Assembly: GCF_902859805.1 (NCBI RefSeq)
Contig: NZ_CADIKC010000018.1
Coordinates: forward strand, 49,299 to 113,298
Reading direction: 5' to 3'
Length of the DNA stretch: 64,000 bases
Source of the DNA: Paraburkholderia sediminicola
GTDB taxonomy: Bacteria > Pseudomonadota > Gammaproteobacteria > Burkholderiales > Burkholderiaceae
A program made the position numbers and the translations under genes. The notes below the pieces were generated by a model, which saw only the letters and a list, made by a program, of their open reading frames with translations, was not told where the DNA came from and did no database searches. Below, in pieces: positions 25,960 to 37,100 of this stretch. Position 1 is the stretch's first letter. Each line of letters starts with the position of its first letter.

Positions 25960-26319
25960 CTAGCGGAGGCGCGTCGGCCATCCCACTCTAACCAACACGT
26001 CGTCAGGTGCGTTCAGGGCGAACTCGTACATGCCCCACGGTTTGTCGCTCGGGTCGCCGTTTCCGAGGATTTCGCCACGAAACACAGCGGCGAGTTCGTC
26101 TACATCCTCACGGTAAAGGTAAAGCCCGAACGGATTGCGCCCCGGCACGAGCCACCCTTCGACAGCAGGATTGAGATGGATTTGCCCACCGAAGCCATCG
26201 GCGAGCATTCGATAGTCATCAGGACTGCTTTTCTCGCGTCTGAAGCCTAACCGTGCGAAAAACGCTTCGGTGCGATCAAGATCATTGCAGGGCAGTATGG
26301 CGGTGAGACTCGGCTGCAT
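25960..26319 (-). CDS. VOC-family protein (bleomycin-resistance/glyoxalase fold)
   Basis: A 119-residue protein beginning MQPSLTAILPCNDLDRTEAFFARLGFRREKSSPDDYRML and ending in WGMYEFALNAPDDVLVRVGWPTRLR. This is the vicinal-oxygen-chelate fold typical of bleomycin-binding and glyoxalase-like proteins. It could bind a small molecule or a metal; no substrate can be named. The start at 26319 is the family-type start, while an in-frame extension to 26493 lacks similarity. It stands alone between the LysR and AraC genes. Confidence 0.8.
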   Translation of the reverse strand: MQPSLTAILPCNDLDRTEAFFARLGFRREKSSPDDYRMLADGFGGQIHLNPAVEGWLVPGRNPFGLYLYREDVDELAAVFRGEILGNGDPSDKPWGMYEFALNAPDDVLVRVGWPTRLR

Positions 26320-26542
26320 GTCGGCAATCTCGCGTGAATACCTTAGGAACCCCTCGGCATAACGCAAAGGGAACAGGAGCGGAATAAGCTTGCACGGTGC
26401 AAGTCTAGCAGCGGGATCAGCGGCGCCAGCCTGCAACGATGGCATACGGTAAGACGATCTCGCAAAACCAGGCTGTAAGCAGATTTCCGGCAAAGTTACA
26501 CATGCCGTTTGTACTCGGCAGCGTTCGACTCACAGCGGTCCC

Positions 26543-26779
26543 TCATAGTAAGAGTAAGAACCAATCGACCGTTGCCTGATCGGTGACAGACGCACTTGGC
26601 GAGGCGAAACCCTGCTGCGCTGCTTCGAGTCGCGCACTGGCATGAATGGCGATATAACGCCTGCGCACTTCGACGGTCTGCGTGTGCGTGCCGCGTCGCA
26701 AACACCAGAAATTGTCGTCTGGCGTTTCACCAAGGTTGCGACGTTTCGCGACCGCTATCGTTAGTGCTGCAACGAAAAC
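26543..26779 (-). other. open in-frame stretch directly after the AraC stop codon
   Basis: Reading in the same frame as the AraC gene, 78 codons after its TGA stay open and contain protein-like stretches (RRNLGETPDDNFWCLRRG, YIAIHASARLEAAQQGFASP). There is no start codon with a ribosome binding site. It may be a coding relic, a dispersed repeat or chance in GC-rich DNA. Treat as unassigned. Confidence 0.2.
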
Positions 26780-27574
26780 TCAACCTTCGACGAAGAACTG
26801 GCTGGGCGTCTGACCGAACTGCTTGCGGAACATGTTGGCGAAAGCACTGGGGCTTTCGTAACCCAGTGCCAGAGCAACGTCGATAACCTTCTCTCCGGTC
26901 GCCAGCAGCTCCAGCGCCCGCAGCAGCCGAGCCTGCTGCCGCCATTGACCGAAGGTCATGCCGGTCTCTTTCACGAAAAGCCGTTGGATGGTCTTCACGT
27001 CTACCGTGAGGCGCCGCGCCCAATCCGCCATGGTGGATGAGTCGTCCAATTGCTGCTGCAGGAATTCGCAAATCCGCAGCAACCGCGCATCTGAGGGCAT
27101 ATGCAGGTGCAACGGCAGTACTGGCAGCGCTCGCAGTTCGTCCAGAATCAGCCGCATGACACGGGCGTTGCGGGTGCCGGACACATAAGGCTGCTGAATC
27201 TCCATTGCGGCGTGGATGAGCTCACGCAATAGAGGCGATATGCCTACGGCCTGGGTCTCGCCAAGCAGTTTGGGCGCGGCATCGGTCGTCACCTGCAAGC
27301 TGCGCATGTGCACTTCGCCGATGCAACGAATTTCATGGGTCATACCGGCCAGCATCCAGATGGCGCGGGTGGGCGGCACCACCCAGCGGCCAGCCTCGGC
27401 CTGCACCACCATTACACCGCGGACAGCATAGATTAGCTGATGCCTGGTGTGTACATGCGGTTCGATATGCCAATTGACCGGGTAGTCGGTGGCTAGGCCC
27501 GTTACGGGTGAGCGCGCCTCGTCGATTTCCCTGAGCGTCCGAGTCAGGGGCTTTGGCCTGCGAGATGTGTCCAT
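26780..27574 (-). CDS. AraC-family regulator with cupin-like sensor domain
   Basis: A 264-residue regulator. The N-terminal part (about 20-115; HIEPHVHTRHQLIYAVRGVMVVQ, then WVVPPTRAIWMLAGMTHEIRCIG) is a cupin sensing domain. The C-terminal part (about 165-262) is the AraC DNA-binding domain with MADWARRLTVDVKTIQRLFVKETG and GYESPSAFANMFRKQFGQTPSQFF. The start at 27574 has AAAAAGGAC just upstream; an open extension to 27940 has no family similarity. It is divergent from the efflux pump gene with 150 bp between starts, so it probably regulates that pump and the PLP enzyme behind it. Confidence 0.89.
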   Translation of the reverse strand: MDTSRRPKPLTRTLREIDEARSPVTGLATDYPVNWHIEPHVHTRHQLIYAVRGVMVVQAEAGRWVVPPTRAIWMLAGMTHEIRCIGEVHMRSLQVTTDAAPKLLGETQAVGISPLLRELIHAAMEIQQPYVSGTRNARVMRLILDELRALPVLPLHLHMPSDARLLRICEFLQQQLDDSSTMADWARRLTVDVKTIQRLFVKETGMTFGQWRQQARLLRALELLATGEKVIDVALALGYESPSAFANMFRKQFGQTPSQFFVEG

Positions 27575-27724
27575 GTCCTTTTTGCGATAGTGGCTGGTGG
27601 ATTGGCGCGAGACAGGAGAAGCGAAATTTTCGACAATTCTGTCACACCGGGTCTCATACCGGGGTAAGCGACTCCCGCTTCCCGAACTGCGGGTCGCTTC
27701 TATTCCAGAGTGAAAGGCATCCAC

Positions 27725-28951
27725 ATGACGACTAACGCAGTTGGAGCCCTGGACGCCAGGGACACATCCACCGCCACACAGCAGAAGTCCAAACCTGCCT
27801 TCGGCATCCTGACGGCCATCAGCACTTCGCACATGGTCAACGACATGATGCAGTCGCTGATTCTCGCGATGTATCCCATCCTGAAGGGTGAGTTCTCGCT
27901 CAGCTTTGGTCAGATCGGATTGATTTCGTTGACCTACCAACTCACTGCCTCGCTGTTGCAGCCGCTAGTGGGCCTCTTTACTGACCGTCGGCCGCAGCCG
28001 TATTCGCTACCCTTCGGGATGATGTCCACGCTGATCGGGCTGATTCTGCTGGCCTTTGCGCCCAACTTTGGTTTCGTGCTGCTGGCGGCGGCCTTGGTGG
28101 GTATCGGTTCGTCCATCTTTCATCCAGAGTCTTCACGCATCGCACGACTGGCATCGGGTGGGCAGCACGGCTTCGCGCAGTCGATATTCCAGGTGGGCGG
28201 CAACACCGGCACTGCCATCGGGCCGTTATTGGCGGCTCTTGTGATTGTGCCTTTTGGCCAGCGCAGCGTGGCCTGGTTCGGGCTGGCGGCAATGCTTGGC
28301 ATCGGCCTCCTACTGTGGGTCAGCCACTGGTATGCCTCGCGCCACATCGCCACGGATGAGCGCAAGAAACTCACGATCGTGTCCCCCTATTCGCGCAAGG
28401 TGGTGATCGGCGCTACGGCGGTGCTGCTCGTGCTGATTTTCTCCAAGTACTTTTATCTGGCGGGTATCAGCAGCTTCTACACGTTTTACCTGATGGAGCG
28501 CTTCGGCCTGACGGTGCGAAACGCACAGCTATACCTGTTCTTCTTCCTGTTCGCCTCCGCGGTGGGTACGGTGCTCGGTGGCCCAATTGGCGACCGCATT
28601 GGACGCAAGCCGGTAATCTGGGTGTCCATCCTGGGCGTCGCGCCGTTCGCGCTTCTGCTGCCGCATGCCAATCTTTTCTGGACGACTGCGCTGACTATCG
28701 TCATTGGGTTGGTGTTGTCCTCTGCCTTCTCGGCGATTCTCGTTTATGCGCAGGAGTTGATGCCGGGCAAGGTTGGCATGGTGTCGGGACTTTTCTTCGG
28801 CTTCGCGTTTGGCATGGGCGGTCTGGGTGCGGCAGTACTCGGCATCCTCGCTGACCGGACCAGCATCGCATTCGTGTACCAGGCCATCGCTTACCTACCT
28901 CTGTTGGGCGTCGTGGCGGTCCTTTTGCCTAAGGGCATTCACAGGGCGTGA
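27725..28951 (+). CDS. fsr: MFS efflux transporter of the fosmidomycin-resistance type
   Basis: A 408-residue inner-membrane major-facilitator protein with about 12 membrane segments. It matches Escherichia coli Fsr closely in the first helices (FGILTAISTSHMVNDMMQSL, then FSLSFGQIGLISLTYQLTASLLQP) and in the loops GIGSSIFHPESSRIARLASGG and FAQSIFQVGGNTGTAIGPLLAAL. Fsr exports fosmidomycin by proton antiport; other substrates are possible. The start at 27725 has AAAGG eight bases upstream, whereas a GTG at 27710 would add five residues. The next gene starts 83 bp after the stop, suggesting an operon. Confidence 0.87.
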   Translation: MTTNAVGALDARDTSTATQQKSKPAFGILTAISTSHMVNDMMQSLILAMYPILKGEFSLSFGQIGLISLTYQLTASLLQPLVGLFTDRRPQPYSLPFGMMSTLIGLILLAFAPNFGFVLLAAALVGIGSSIFHPESSRIARLASGGQHGFAQSIFQVGGNTGTAIGPLLAALVIVPFGQRSVAWFGLAAMLGIGLLLWVSHWYASRHIATDERKKLTIVSPYSRKVVIGATAVLLVLIFSKYFYLAGISSFYTFYLMERFGLTVRNAQLYLFFFLFASAVGTVLGGPIGDRIGRKPVIWVSILGVAPFALLLPHANLFWTTALTIVIGLVLSSAFSAILVYAQELMPGKVGMVSGLFFGFAFGMGGLGAAVLGILADRTSIAFVYQAIAYLPLLGVVAVLLPKGIHRA

Positions 28952-29034
28952 TCGATGAAAAAAGAGGCTGCTGTTTTCGCACGCCCCTGACTCAAGCCTG
29001 TTTGCCAATCAAGACCAACTGTTCACATCATCCT

Positions 29035-30219
29035 ATGCATATCGACACGCTCCTGATTCACGCGGCCCGCGAAAGCGCCGGGGCAGCGAACTCGGTCAAC
29101 CCGCCACTTGTTCGCACATCGACCACCGTATTCGACACGCTCGCGGCCTACAAACAGGCGCAGCGTGGGCTGGTGTTCGATGGACCTCGTTACGGACGAT
29201 CAGGTACGTCCACTACATACGAACTGCAGCGCGCGTTTGCGACGCTGGCTTGCACTGAGACCTGCATCGCCACAAGCTGCGGACTTTCCGCAATAACTGC
29301 GGTGCTTGGAGCGCATGCAGGTCCCGGACGGCACATCCTGCTTAGTGATGGTGTCTACGGACCGACACGTGTGTTCTGCGAGAAGGAACTGGCTTTAACC
29401 GGAACTTCCGTAGAGTTTTTCGCAGCCGGTGTCGATGTAACCTCTCTACTACGTGACAACACCAGTCTTGTATTCATCGAAACGCCTGCTTCGTTGACGA
29501 TGGAAATGTTTGATGTGGGCGCAATCTGTACCGCTGCCCATGAGCGTGGAATTGTGGTGGCGTGCGACTCCACGTGGGGAACGCCGCTATTTTTTGACGC
29601 ACACAAGCTCGGAATTGACATCTCCGTGCACGCCGCCACCAAGTTCATCAACGGGCACTCTGACCTGCTGCTTGGCCTCATCACCGGCACCCTGGACGCG
29701 CTGTCGGCTGTTCGTGCTTACTGTGATCGCAGCGGCGCTCACGCTGCCCCCGATGCCTGCTGGCTCACGATGCGTGGATTGCGCACACTGGCTGTGCGTC
29801 TGGAACGCCATCAAAGCTCCGCACTCGCAGTTGCAAAATGGCTCCAAACTCAACCGATGGTCCAACGTGTGCTTTTCCCCGCGCTGGAAACTGACCCGGG
29901 TCATGCGCTGTGGCTCTCCCAGTTTTCGGGTGCAGCGGGTCCGTTCACGATTGAGCTCGCTCCTTGTAGCGAAGCCGCGTTTGCCCGTTTTATCGACGGT
30001 CTTTCGCTCTTCAGTCTGGGGACGAGCTGGGGTGGCTTCGAAAGTCTGGTCATGCCCGCGGTGCCTCACCATCTGCGCGCTCTGCCCGGATCTGCCGATG
30101 CGCCACGACTTGTGCGGCTGCACATCGGATTGGAAGATTCCCAGGATTTGTGCAATGACCTGGCGAGCGCGCTATTCGTGATGCAGGCTGACGAAGCGTC
30201 GGCGCGGAGTCACTCCTAA
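29035..30219 (+). CDS. Cys/Met metabolism PLP enzyme (cystathionine beta-lyase type)
   Basis: A 394-residue PLP-dependent enzyme of the gamma-family (cystathionine lyases and synthases). It starts MHIDTLLIHAARESAG and shows the motifs PRYGRSGTSTTYELQRAFA near residue 50, ATSCGLSAITAVLGAHAGPG near 82, VVACDSTWGTPLFFDA near 170 and the PLP lysine in VHAATKFINGHSDLL near 198. It resembles MetC-like cystathionine beta-lyases, which cleave cystathionine or related thioethers, releasing homocysteine, pyruvate and ammonia. The position behind an Fsr-type pump and AraC regulator suggests a sulfur-compound detoxification or salvage role, which is inference. ATG at 29035 is chosen by family length; an open extension to 28948 overlaps the pump gene. 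Confidence 0.86.
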   Translation: MHIDTLLIHAARESAGAANSVNPPLVRTSTTVFDTLAAYKQAQRGLVFDGPRYGRSGTSTTYELQRAFATLACTETCIATSCGLSAITAVLGAHAGPGRHILLSDGVYGPTRVFCEKELALTGTSVEFFAAGVDVTSLLRDNTSLVFIETPASLTMEMFDVGAICTAAHERGIVVACDSTWGTPLFFDAHKLGIDISVHAATKFINGHSDLLLGLITGTLDALSAVRAYCDRSGAHAAPDACWLTMRGLRTLAVRLERHQSSALAVAKWLQTQPMVQRVLFPALETDPGHALWLSQFSGAAGPFTIELAPCSEAAFARFIDGLSLFSLGTSWGGFESLVMPAVPHHLRALPGSADAPRLVRLHIGLEDSQDLCNDLASALFVMQADEASARSHS

Positions 30220-30342
30220 CGTCACGCGATGGTTTGCACAATATTGTTCCCGATATTCGCGTAAGGCCATTCCTCGAGTGCTTTTGAAGTTTTCAGAAAT
30301 GGCCCGTGAGAGCCGGGTTGCGGTCGTTCGAGTGCCGTAGCA

Positions 30343-30379
30343 CCGAACTGGTTCGCGCGTTCATCGCGAACCAGTTCGG
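30343..30379. terminator. 15-bp-stem hairpin between convergent genes
   Basis: CCGAACTGGTTCGCG and its exact reverse complement CGCGAACCAGTTCGG flank a 7-nt loop, midway between the convergent PLP-enzyme and OmpA-like genes. No T run follows on either strand, so Rho-independent termination is possible but not typical. Confidence 0.45.
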
Positions 30380-30391
30380 CACTGAGCCATC

Positions 30392-31114
30392 TCACTGCGC
30401 CCGAACTTCGATGGAGACCCGCCTGTCCGGTTGAAGACAAGCGATGACTGCCCTGCTCCCGCCGTCCGGACATTGAGTTGTTGAATCACGGGACCCGACT
30501 CCCGTCGCATGAATCACCTCACCGTCGAGCCCACGTTTGATCATGTATTCCCTTATCGTCTCCGCACGGGCCAGCGACAACGGCTGGTTGAGCGCATCTG
30601 ACCCGAGGCGGTCGGTATGGCCTACGACCGAAATGGACTGAACACCCGTTCGCTGCCTGATACGCGCGATGACCTGCTCGAGTTTGGCCGCGCCGCCCGG
30701 CAAAATCGAAGCCAGACTGGACTGGCCGAAAGCAAACAGGGCATCGGTTTGCAACACGAACTGATCGACCGTTTGCGCCACAGGCGCCACCGGTTGCGCG
30801 GCCGCCGCAGCCGGGGTAGTCGGCGCGTCACCACACGCGAAGGTCAGCCGCCGCGTGACATCGGTTTCATCATTGTCTGGCAGAAGGCGTCCGACTTTCT
30901 GCAGCGGGCGAACCGGTTCTCCCTGACATATCCGCTCGGCGACCTTCATGCAGGTAGCAGGTCCTTCGAATATCCCATGACATTCGACCTGATGAAGCCG
31001 CGAGCCATCCGCGGCCGTGACCGTATATGCGTTAAACGTCGGCCCGGAAGCACTCGAACACCCCGCAAGAAAAACCAGGCTCAGCGATAAACTCCATCCA
31101 GAAAGCTGCTTCAT
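30392..31114 (-). CDS. OmpA-like lipoprotein, probably an autotransporter accessory
   Basis: A 240-residue outer-membrane or periplasmic lipoprotein. The N-terminus MKQLSGWSLSLSLVFLAGCSS carries lipobox LAGC. The middle has an Ala/Pro-rich linker near residues 105-120. The C-terminal OmpA/MotB-type peptidoglycan-binding domain (about 125-240) includes SISVVGHTDRLGSDALNQPLSLARAETIREYMIKRG and a Cys pair near the end. The start at 31114 has TATGGAGAACACA upstream. It lies 81 bp downstream of the giant trimeric autotransporter, in the same direction, which fits the known habit of such adhesins to be followed by a small outer-membrane helper protein. That role is inference. Confidence 0.85.
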   Translation of the reverse strand: MKQLSGWSLSLSLVFLAGCSSASGPTFNAYTVTAADGSRLHQVECHGIFEGPATCMKVAERICQGEPVRPLQKVGRLLPDNDETDVTRRLTFACGDAPTTPAAAAAQPVAPVAQTVDQFVLQTDALFAFGQSSLASILPGGAAKLEQVIARIRQRTGVQSISVVGHTDRLGSDALNQPLSLARAETIREYMIKRGLDGEVIHATGVGSRDSTTQCPDGGSRAVIACLQPDRRVSIEVRAQ

Positions 31115-31195
31115 TGTGTTCTCCATACTATTTTTTCGCACGTCCGGTTCGGCGCACGATCACGTTGTCCGCACTTGAGCGAAGGCGTCTGCGCT

Positions 31196-34100
31196 CTACC
31201 ATTGCATGGCTGCACCCATCCCGAAGGTTGTGCCGCCGGGGCTCATACCGACGCCTGCTTTCATCTTGATGTTTTCGGTGATACGCGCGGTTCCGCCGAG
31301 CGCGACGGCCTGATAGCCGCGGAAGCCCGCCGTGCCGATGCCAAACGACAACGTCTTGTCCTTGTCGACCTCCGGAATCATCGTCAATGCCGTCGCCGCG
31401 GCAATGCCGGAATAAGCATTGCGCGCGACGGAGTTGATTCCCGACTGCAGTTGGTCCACCCGTTGATCGGTATAGGCATTGGCCTGTGAGAGCCCGGCAT
31501 TGAGCTGGTCCACGTTGACTGCGTCCGTCCCCTGCGTTCCCGCAGCCACATTTGCCACCTGCCGCGTATCGTTAAGCGAGCCGACGGACACCACGTTGCT
31601 TCGGCCTCCGTCCGAGCTATTGGAACCCAGCGCCACCGAGTTATTGCCACTCGCGGCGGCTCCAACGCCTACCGCGGTCGCGCCATTCGCGCTGGCTTGC
31701 GAACTGTTGCCGACCGCCGTGCTATTCGAGCCGGAAGCTACCGAGCCCTGCCCGCCCGCCGACGAATTCGAGCCCGTGGACGCGGGTGAAGAACCCGGAG
31801 TGGACGAGAACGGGGCGCCACCGCCACCGCCCCCGCTTTGATTGTTGATCAGCGTGGTCAACTGCGTGGTGACTGCGGCAAGCTGGCTTACGTTGACCGC
31901 ATCGGTTCCAGCCTTGCCGGCTGCCACGCCGGTGATCTGCCGATTGCCGATGTTGACCTCGCCCGCGGACGACTGCGGACTGCTCAGTCCGTACGCAATG
32001 TAGTTGCTCAACGCGCCAACCGTGGTCACCGATCCCGCGCCCAGCGCAACGCTGTTTGTCATCGACGCGTTCGCGCCGGAGCCCATCGCGACTGCATCGA
32101 CGGCGCTGCTTTGCGCCCCCGAGCCGATCGCAATGCCGCCGGCATTCGCAGCCTTCGCGTTCACCCCTTGTGCAATCGACTGGGCGCCACTTGCGATCGA
32201 ACCGCTGCCGAGCGCAATCGCGTCGGCCTGTGCCGCATTCGAACTTTCGCCGATTGCGACGCCGCCCGGTGCGGTTGAATCGACGATAGCGCCGTTGCCA
32301 ATGCCCACGCCGTTGTCACCGTTGACCACCGTCGTCGGTCCGACGGCAATCGACTGCGCGCCGACCGCCAGCGAATCCGCCGCCGTCGAATTCGCGTGAA
32401 AGTACATCTGTCCGGTCACGGAGAACGAAGACAGCGCTCCCGCAAGCTGCCGGATGGTGACCGCATCCTGTGCCTGCGTCCCGTCCGCGACGTTGGTCAA
32501 CTGGCGATACGTGTTGCCGGCCGCGCTGCCGAAAGATACTGCGCCGAGCAAGGTTTGATCCGACGTGTTGAAGGGAATCGCATGCGAGCCATTCGCAATT
32601 GAACCGATACCGGACAGGACCGCGCGATTGGACACCGATCCCGAGCCGATCGCGACCCCGCCCGCCACCGAGGCGCTCGACAGAGCGCCCAGCGCAAGCG
32701 CGTCGTTCGCCTGTGCGGCAGCGCCGTTGCCGCCAGCGAAACTGCTCACGCCGGCGGCCGTCGCCCCGACGCCCGCCGCCAACGCATTGGTGCCGGTTGC
32801 GCCATCGTTGTTGTAGTTGCCGCCCTGCGTGCCGCCATCGTTGACGCTGTAGTAGTGCGTCTTGCTGGCTGTGACCGTGCTCGCAAGACTGTTGATCGCC
32901 TGGTCACTCGCATATAACTGCGAACCGTTCACCGCATCGGTGCTGGTCGCGTTCACCCGGCCCGCCGCCACGTTCGTCACCGTACGCTCGTTACCTGCGC
33001 TGCCCACGCTCACCGTGCTTGCCGGGGCAATCCCTGCGTATGTGTAGGCCGTGCCGTTGATCGTGTCGCCAGTCGTTGCCACTGCAGCAGCCGTGGTCGA
33101 GCCACTGCCCAGCGCAACGGCATTGGCGTTATTGGCCACCGCGCCCTGACCCAGGGCCGTGCTGTTCGCGCCGGCCGCGGTGGCGGCCACGCCTGCCGCA
33201 AGCGCGTTGGTGCCGGTGGCGCCGTCGTCGGCGTAGTTGGCACCCTGAGTACCGCCGTCGTTGACGCTGTAGTAGTGCGTCTTGTTGGCGGTGATCACCG
33301 TGGACAGACTGCTGACTGCCTGATCGGTCGCATACAGCTGCGAGCCGTTCACCGCGTCGGTACTGCTCGCGCTCACCCGGCCCGCCGCCACGTTGGTCAC
33401 CGTGCGCTCGTTACCCACGCTGCCCACGCTCACCGTGCTCGTCGGGGCAGTCCCGGCGTACGTGTAGGCCGTGCCATTGATCGTGACGCCGGTCGTCACC
33501 ACCGCTGCGGCGGTTGTCGATGCGCTGCCCAGCGCCACACTGTTGGCGAACGTCGAGCTCGCCCCTGCGCCAAGCGCTACGGCGTCCGTGGCGCTACTCT
33601 GCGCGCCTGAACCCACTGCCACACCGCCCTGGTTAGCGGCATTCGCGTTGGCGCCTTGCGCGATCGACTGCGCACCGCTCGCCACCGCGCCGCTGCCGAG
33701 CGCCATTGCGTCGGCCGCGGCCGAATGCGTTTGCTGGCCAATCGCGAGACCGCCGGGCGCCGTCGCATCGACGACTGCCCCGTTGCCGACACCGACACCG
33801 TTGTCTCCGTTGACGACGGTCGTCGGTCCAACAGCAATCGACTGCGCGCCCACGGCCAGCGAATCGGCCGCCGTCGAATTCGCGTGAAAATAGTTCGTGC
33901 CCGTCACCGAGAACGATGACAATGCGCCCGCGAGTTGCCTGACGGTGACTGCGTCTTGCGCCTGCGTGCCGTCGGCGACATTGGTCAACTGGCGGTAAGC
34001 CGTGCTAGTGCCAACGGACACCGCACCCAGCAAAGTCTCGTCGGAGGTATTGAACGGAATCGCGTGGGAGCCGTTGGCGATGGATCCGACGCCGGGCAGA

Positions 34101-37100
34101 ACCGTTCGATCGGAAACCGATCCCGATCCAATCGCCACGCCGCCAACGACCGAAGCAGTCGCCTGCAGGCCGAATGCTGTTGCGTTGTTCGCCAGCGCCT
34201 GGGCACCATTGCCCAGTGCCGTACTGCTTACCCCCGAAGCCAGCGCGCCGACACCCGCAGCGAGGGCGTTCACGCCAGTGGCGCCGTCGTCGGCGTAGTT
34301 GGCGCCTTGTGTGCCGCCGTCGTTGACGCTGTAGTAGTGCGTCTTGTTGGCGGTTACCGTCGAGGAAAGCGCGTCGACCGCCTGATCGGTCGCGTACAAC
34401 TGCGACCCGTTCACCGCGTCGGTACTGGCCGAGTTCAACTGACCCGCGGCAACATTCGTCACGGTGCGTTCGGCACCCACTTTGCCGACGCTGAGCGTGC
34501 TCGCCGGCGTGGTGCCGGCAAACGTGTACGCGGTCCCGTTGATCGTCGCGCCTGGCGTCCCCACCGCGGCAGCCGTCACGCTTCCCGCACCCAGCGCTAT
34601 CGAACCGGCGTTGGTGACGGTGGCGCCGGAGCCAATCGCAACGCCTTGCGTCGCCGCGGCCGACACCGTTGCAGCGTCGCCGAACGCAACCGAACCGGCA
34701 TTGTTCGCTTGCGACGCATTGCCGAGCGCGACGGCGCCCTGCCCGGTCGCTGTATTGGCATTGCCGAGCGCCACCGCGCCCTGGCCGTTGGACGTATTGT
34801 TCGCGCCCATGGTTATCGCACCGGTGCCGATCGCCGAGTTCGGATCGCCGATGGCAACCGCGCCGTTACCGCTGGCCGTATTGCCTACGCCGATCGACAC
34901 GGCCTTGCCGCCCGTAGCGGTTGCCGTCTGACCAATCGCTATGGCGCCGGCCGTGTTCGCGGTTGCCCCGGCACCCTGGGCGATCGAATTGCCGCCCGTG
35001 GCTTGAGCCCCGTTGCCCAGGGCAATGTCGTTGGCCGTCGTCGGTGCGCCGTTCACGCCGGCCACCGCATTCAGACCCTGGGCGATCGAATCGTTGCCGA
35101 ACGCATTGGCCGCCGGTCCCACTGCGATTGCGTCAGTGCCGGTGGGAACGCTGTCCGCCAGCACCGAATTGGTGTGGAAATATTTGATCCCGCCGCCATT
35201 GTTGATATTCGAAATCGCTGTCGTATTGGCTGTGACCTGCTGGTTGGTGGCGAAAAGCTGGGAGCCGTTCACGGCATCCGTGCTCGTCGCGTTCAAAGCG
35301 GCCGGCGCCATGTTGGTGATGGTCACCGGAGACCCGGCTCCCGCGCCGCCGGTCGCACCGAGCGTGATCTTCGTACCGCCCGCCGCGTCGTACTTGACCG
35401 CGATGTTGGCCGTGTTGTCGATATTCGTATTCAGCGCGCTCAACGCACCGGCAACCGTCGTTTGCGGCGTGGGTCCGCTGACGGCCCCGGTCGTGCTGAC
35501 GGTGTTGACCGGCTGGCTAAAGCCGGTCAGATCGCCGGTCGCCGCGCTATAGCTGGCGCCGCCGCCCAAGGTACCCGCTGTCGACGCGCCGAGATTATTG
35601 ACGCCGGTGACAACCGTATTCAGCTGCGAGCCGTTGATTGCGTCTGTGCTGGCAGCCGAGATCACGCCCGCGGCCACGTTCTGCAATTGCCGCTCCTTCC
35701 CAGCGGAGCCAACCGACACCACGCCATTGGCCGCGCTCGCGATGCCCGCCGCCGTGCCCCCGTAAAGCGCAGTGGTGCCCGTATGCGGCGCTGCGGTTGT
35801 ACTGCCCGCACCCAACGCGACGTCGTTTGCGTTGCTGGCTGACGCGCCGGCACCCAGCGCAATCGCGCGAGCCTGGTTGGCCACCGCCGAATCGCCGAGC
35901 GCCAGCGCGCTCGCGCCGTTCGCATTGCTCGCGTTGCCCAGCGCGACCGCGCCTTGACCATTGGCGGTGTTGCCGTTGCCCTGCGCGACCGCGCCATTGC
36001 CCGTGGCGGTATTGTCCGCACCCACGGCGACCGCACCATTGCCGGTCGCGGTATTGGGATCGCCAATCGCGACCGCGCCGTTGCCGCTGGCAGTCTGCGC
36101 CTGACCGAGCGCCACTGCGCCCGTGCCACCGAGTACCTGGGAGTTATGGCCGCCGGCGAACGAACCCGCGCCGGCGGCGGCAGCGACGGTGCTGCCGTCG
36201 CCGATGGCGACCGTGGAGGCGGCGAGCGCACTTGCGGCATTGCCGATGGCAGAGGCATTGGCCGCGTTAGCCGTCGCGGAGGTACCCATGGCGAGGGCAT
36301 CAGTGTTAGCCCCTGTCTGAGCCGAGTCGCCTATCGCAATGGACGATGAGCCAGCCGAGTTCGCGCCGGAGCCGATCGCAATGGCGCGAATGCCTGACGC
36401 CGCGGCGCCCGCCACCGTCGCCGGAGTAGACGCACCACCTTCCGCGACGGAATCCGCTCCGCCCACCGCTATTGCATTTGCACCACTCGCTTTGGAGCCG
36501 TTCATCATGCCGAGCGAGTTGAGCCCTGAGGCGGCGGCGCCCGCCCCTAATGCCACCGCATTCTGTGCCGAGGCGTTGGCCACTGTGCCAGCTGCCAGCG
36601 ACGAGGGACCGGACGAAGCCACGTCCGTGCCAATGCCAATCGCACCCGCCGCCGTTGCGCCCGTGCCTGCGACAGAACGCGGCCCGAGATAAATGGCGTT
36701 GAGGCCGCTGGCAATCGACTGAAAGCCGACAGCGACAGCGTGCGTCCCGGAGGCTGTCGCGATATAACCCATCCCGACGGCGCCAGGCCCGCTCACCAAC
36801 GCCTGGAAGCCAATCGCGGTGGCATAGTCGGCGTTAGAGGTGACGTCGGTGCCAATGGCAATGGACGCAGTTCCCGTCGAACCGGTGCCTGCAGCGGTGC
36901 GCGCTCCGAGATAAACGGAGTTGGCACCGGTGGCACTGGCGCCCGAGCCAACGGCTATACCGTTGGTCTGCGAGCCTGTGGCTCCGCTGCCCAATGCGAC
37001 GGCGCCCGACGCGGCGGCGTTGGCGCTCGCACCCAGTGCAACGCCGTTATCTCCAGTTGCCTTCGCCAAGGGGCCGACGGCAGTCGACTGGTTGCCGCTC

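Noticed and set aside
33935..35842. 635-codon plus-strand frame across the giant adhesin
   Set aside because: It is the shadow of the repetitive Ala/Gly/Ser-rich adhesin codons on the other strand. Its Arg/Ala/Val-rich product has no domain, and the minus-strand gene has clear start, repeats and anchor.
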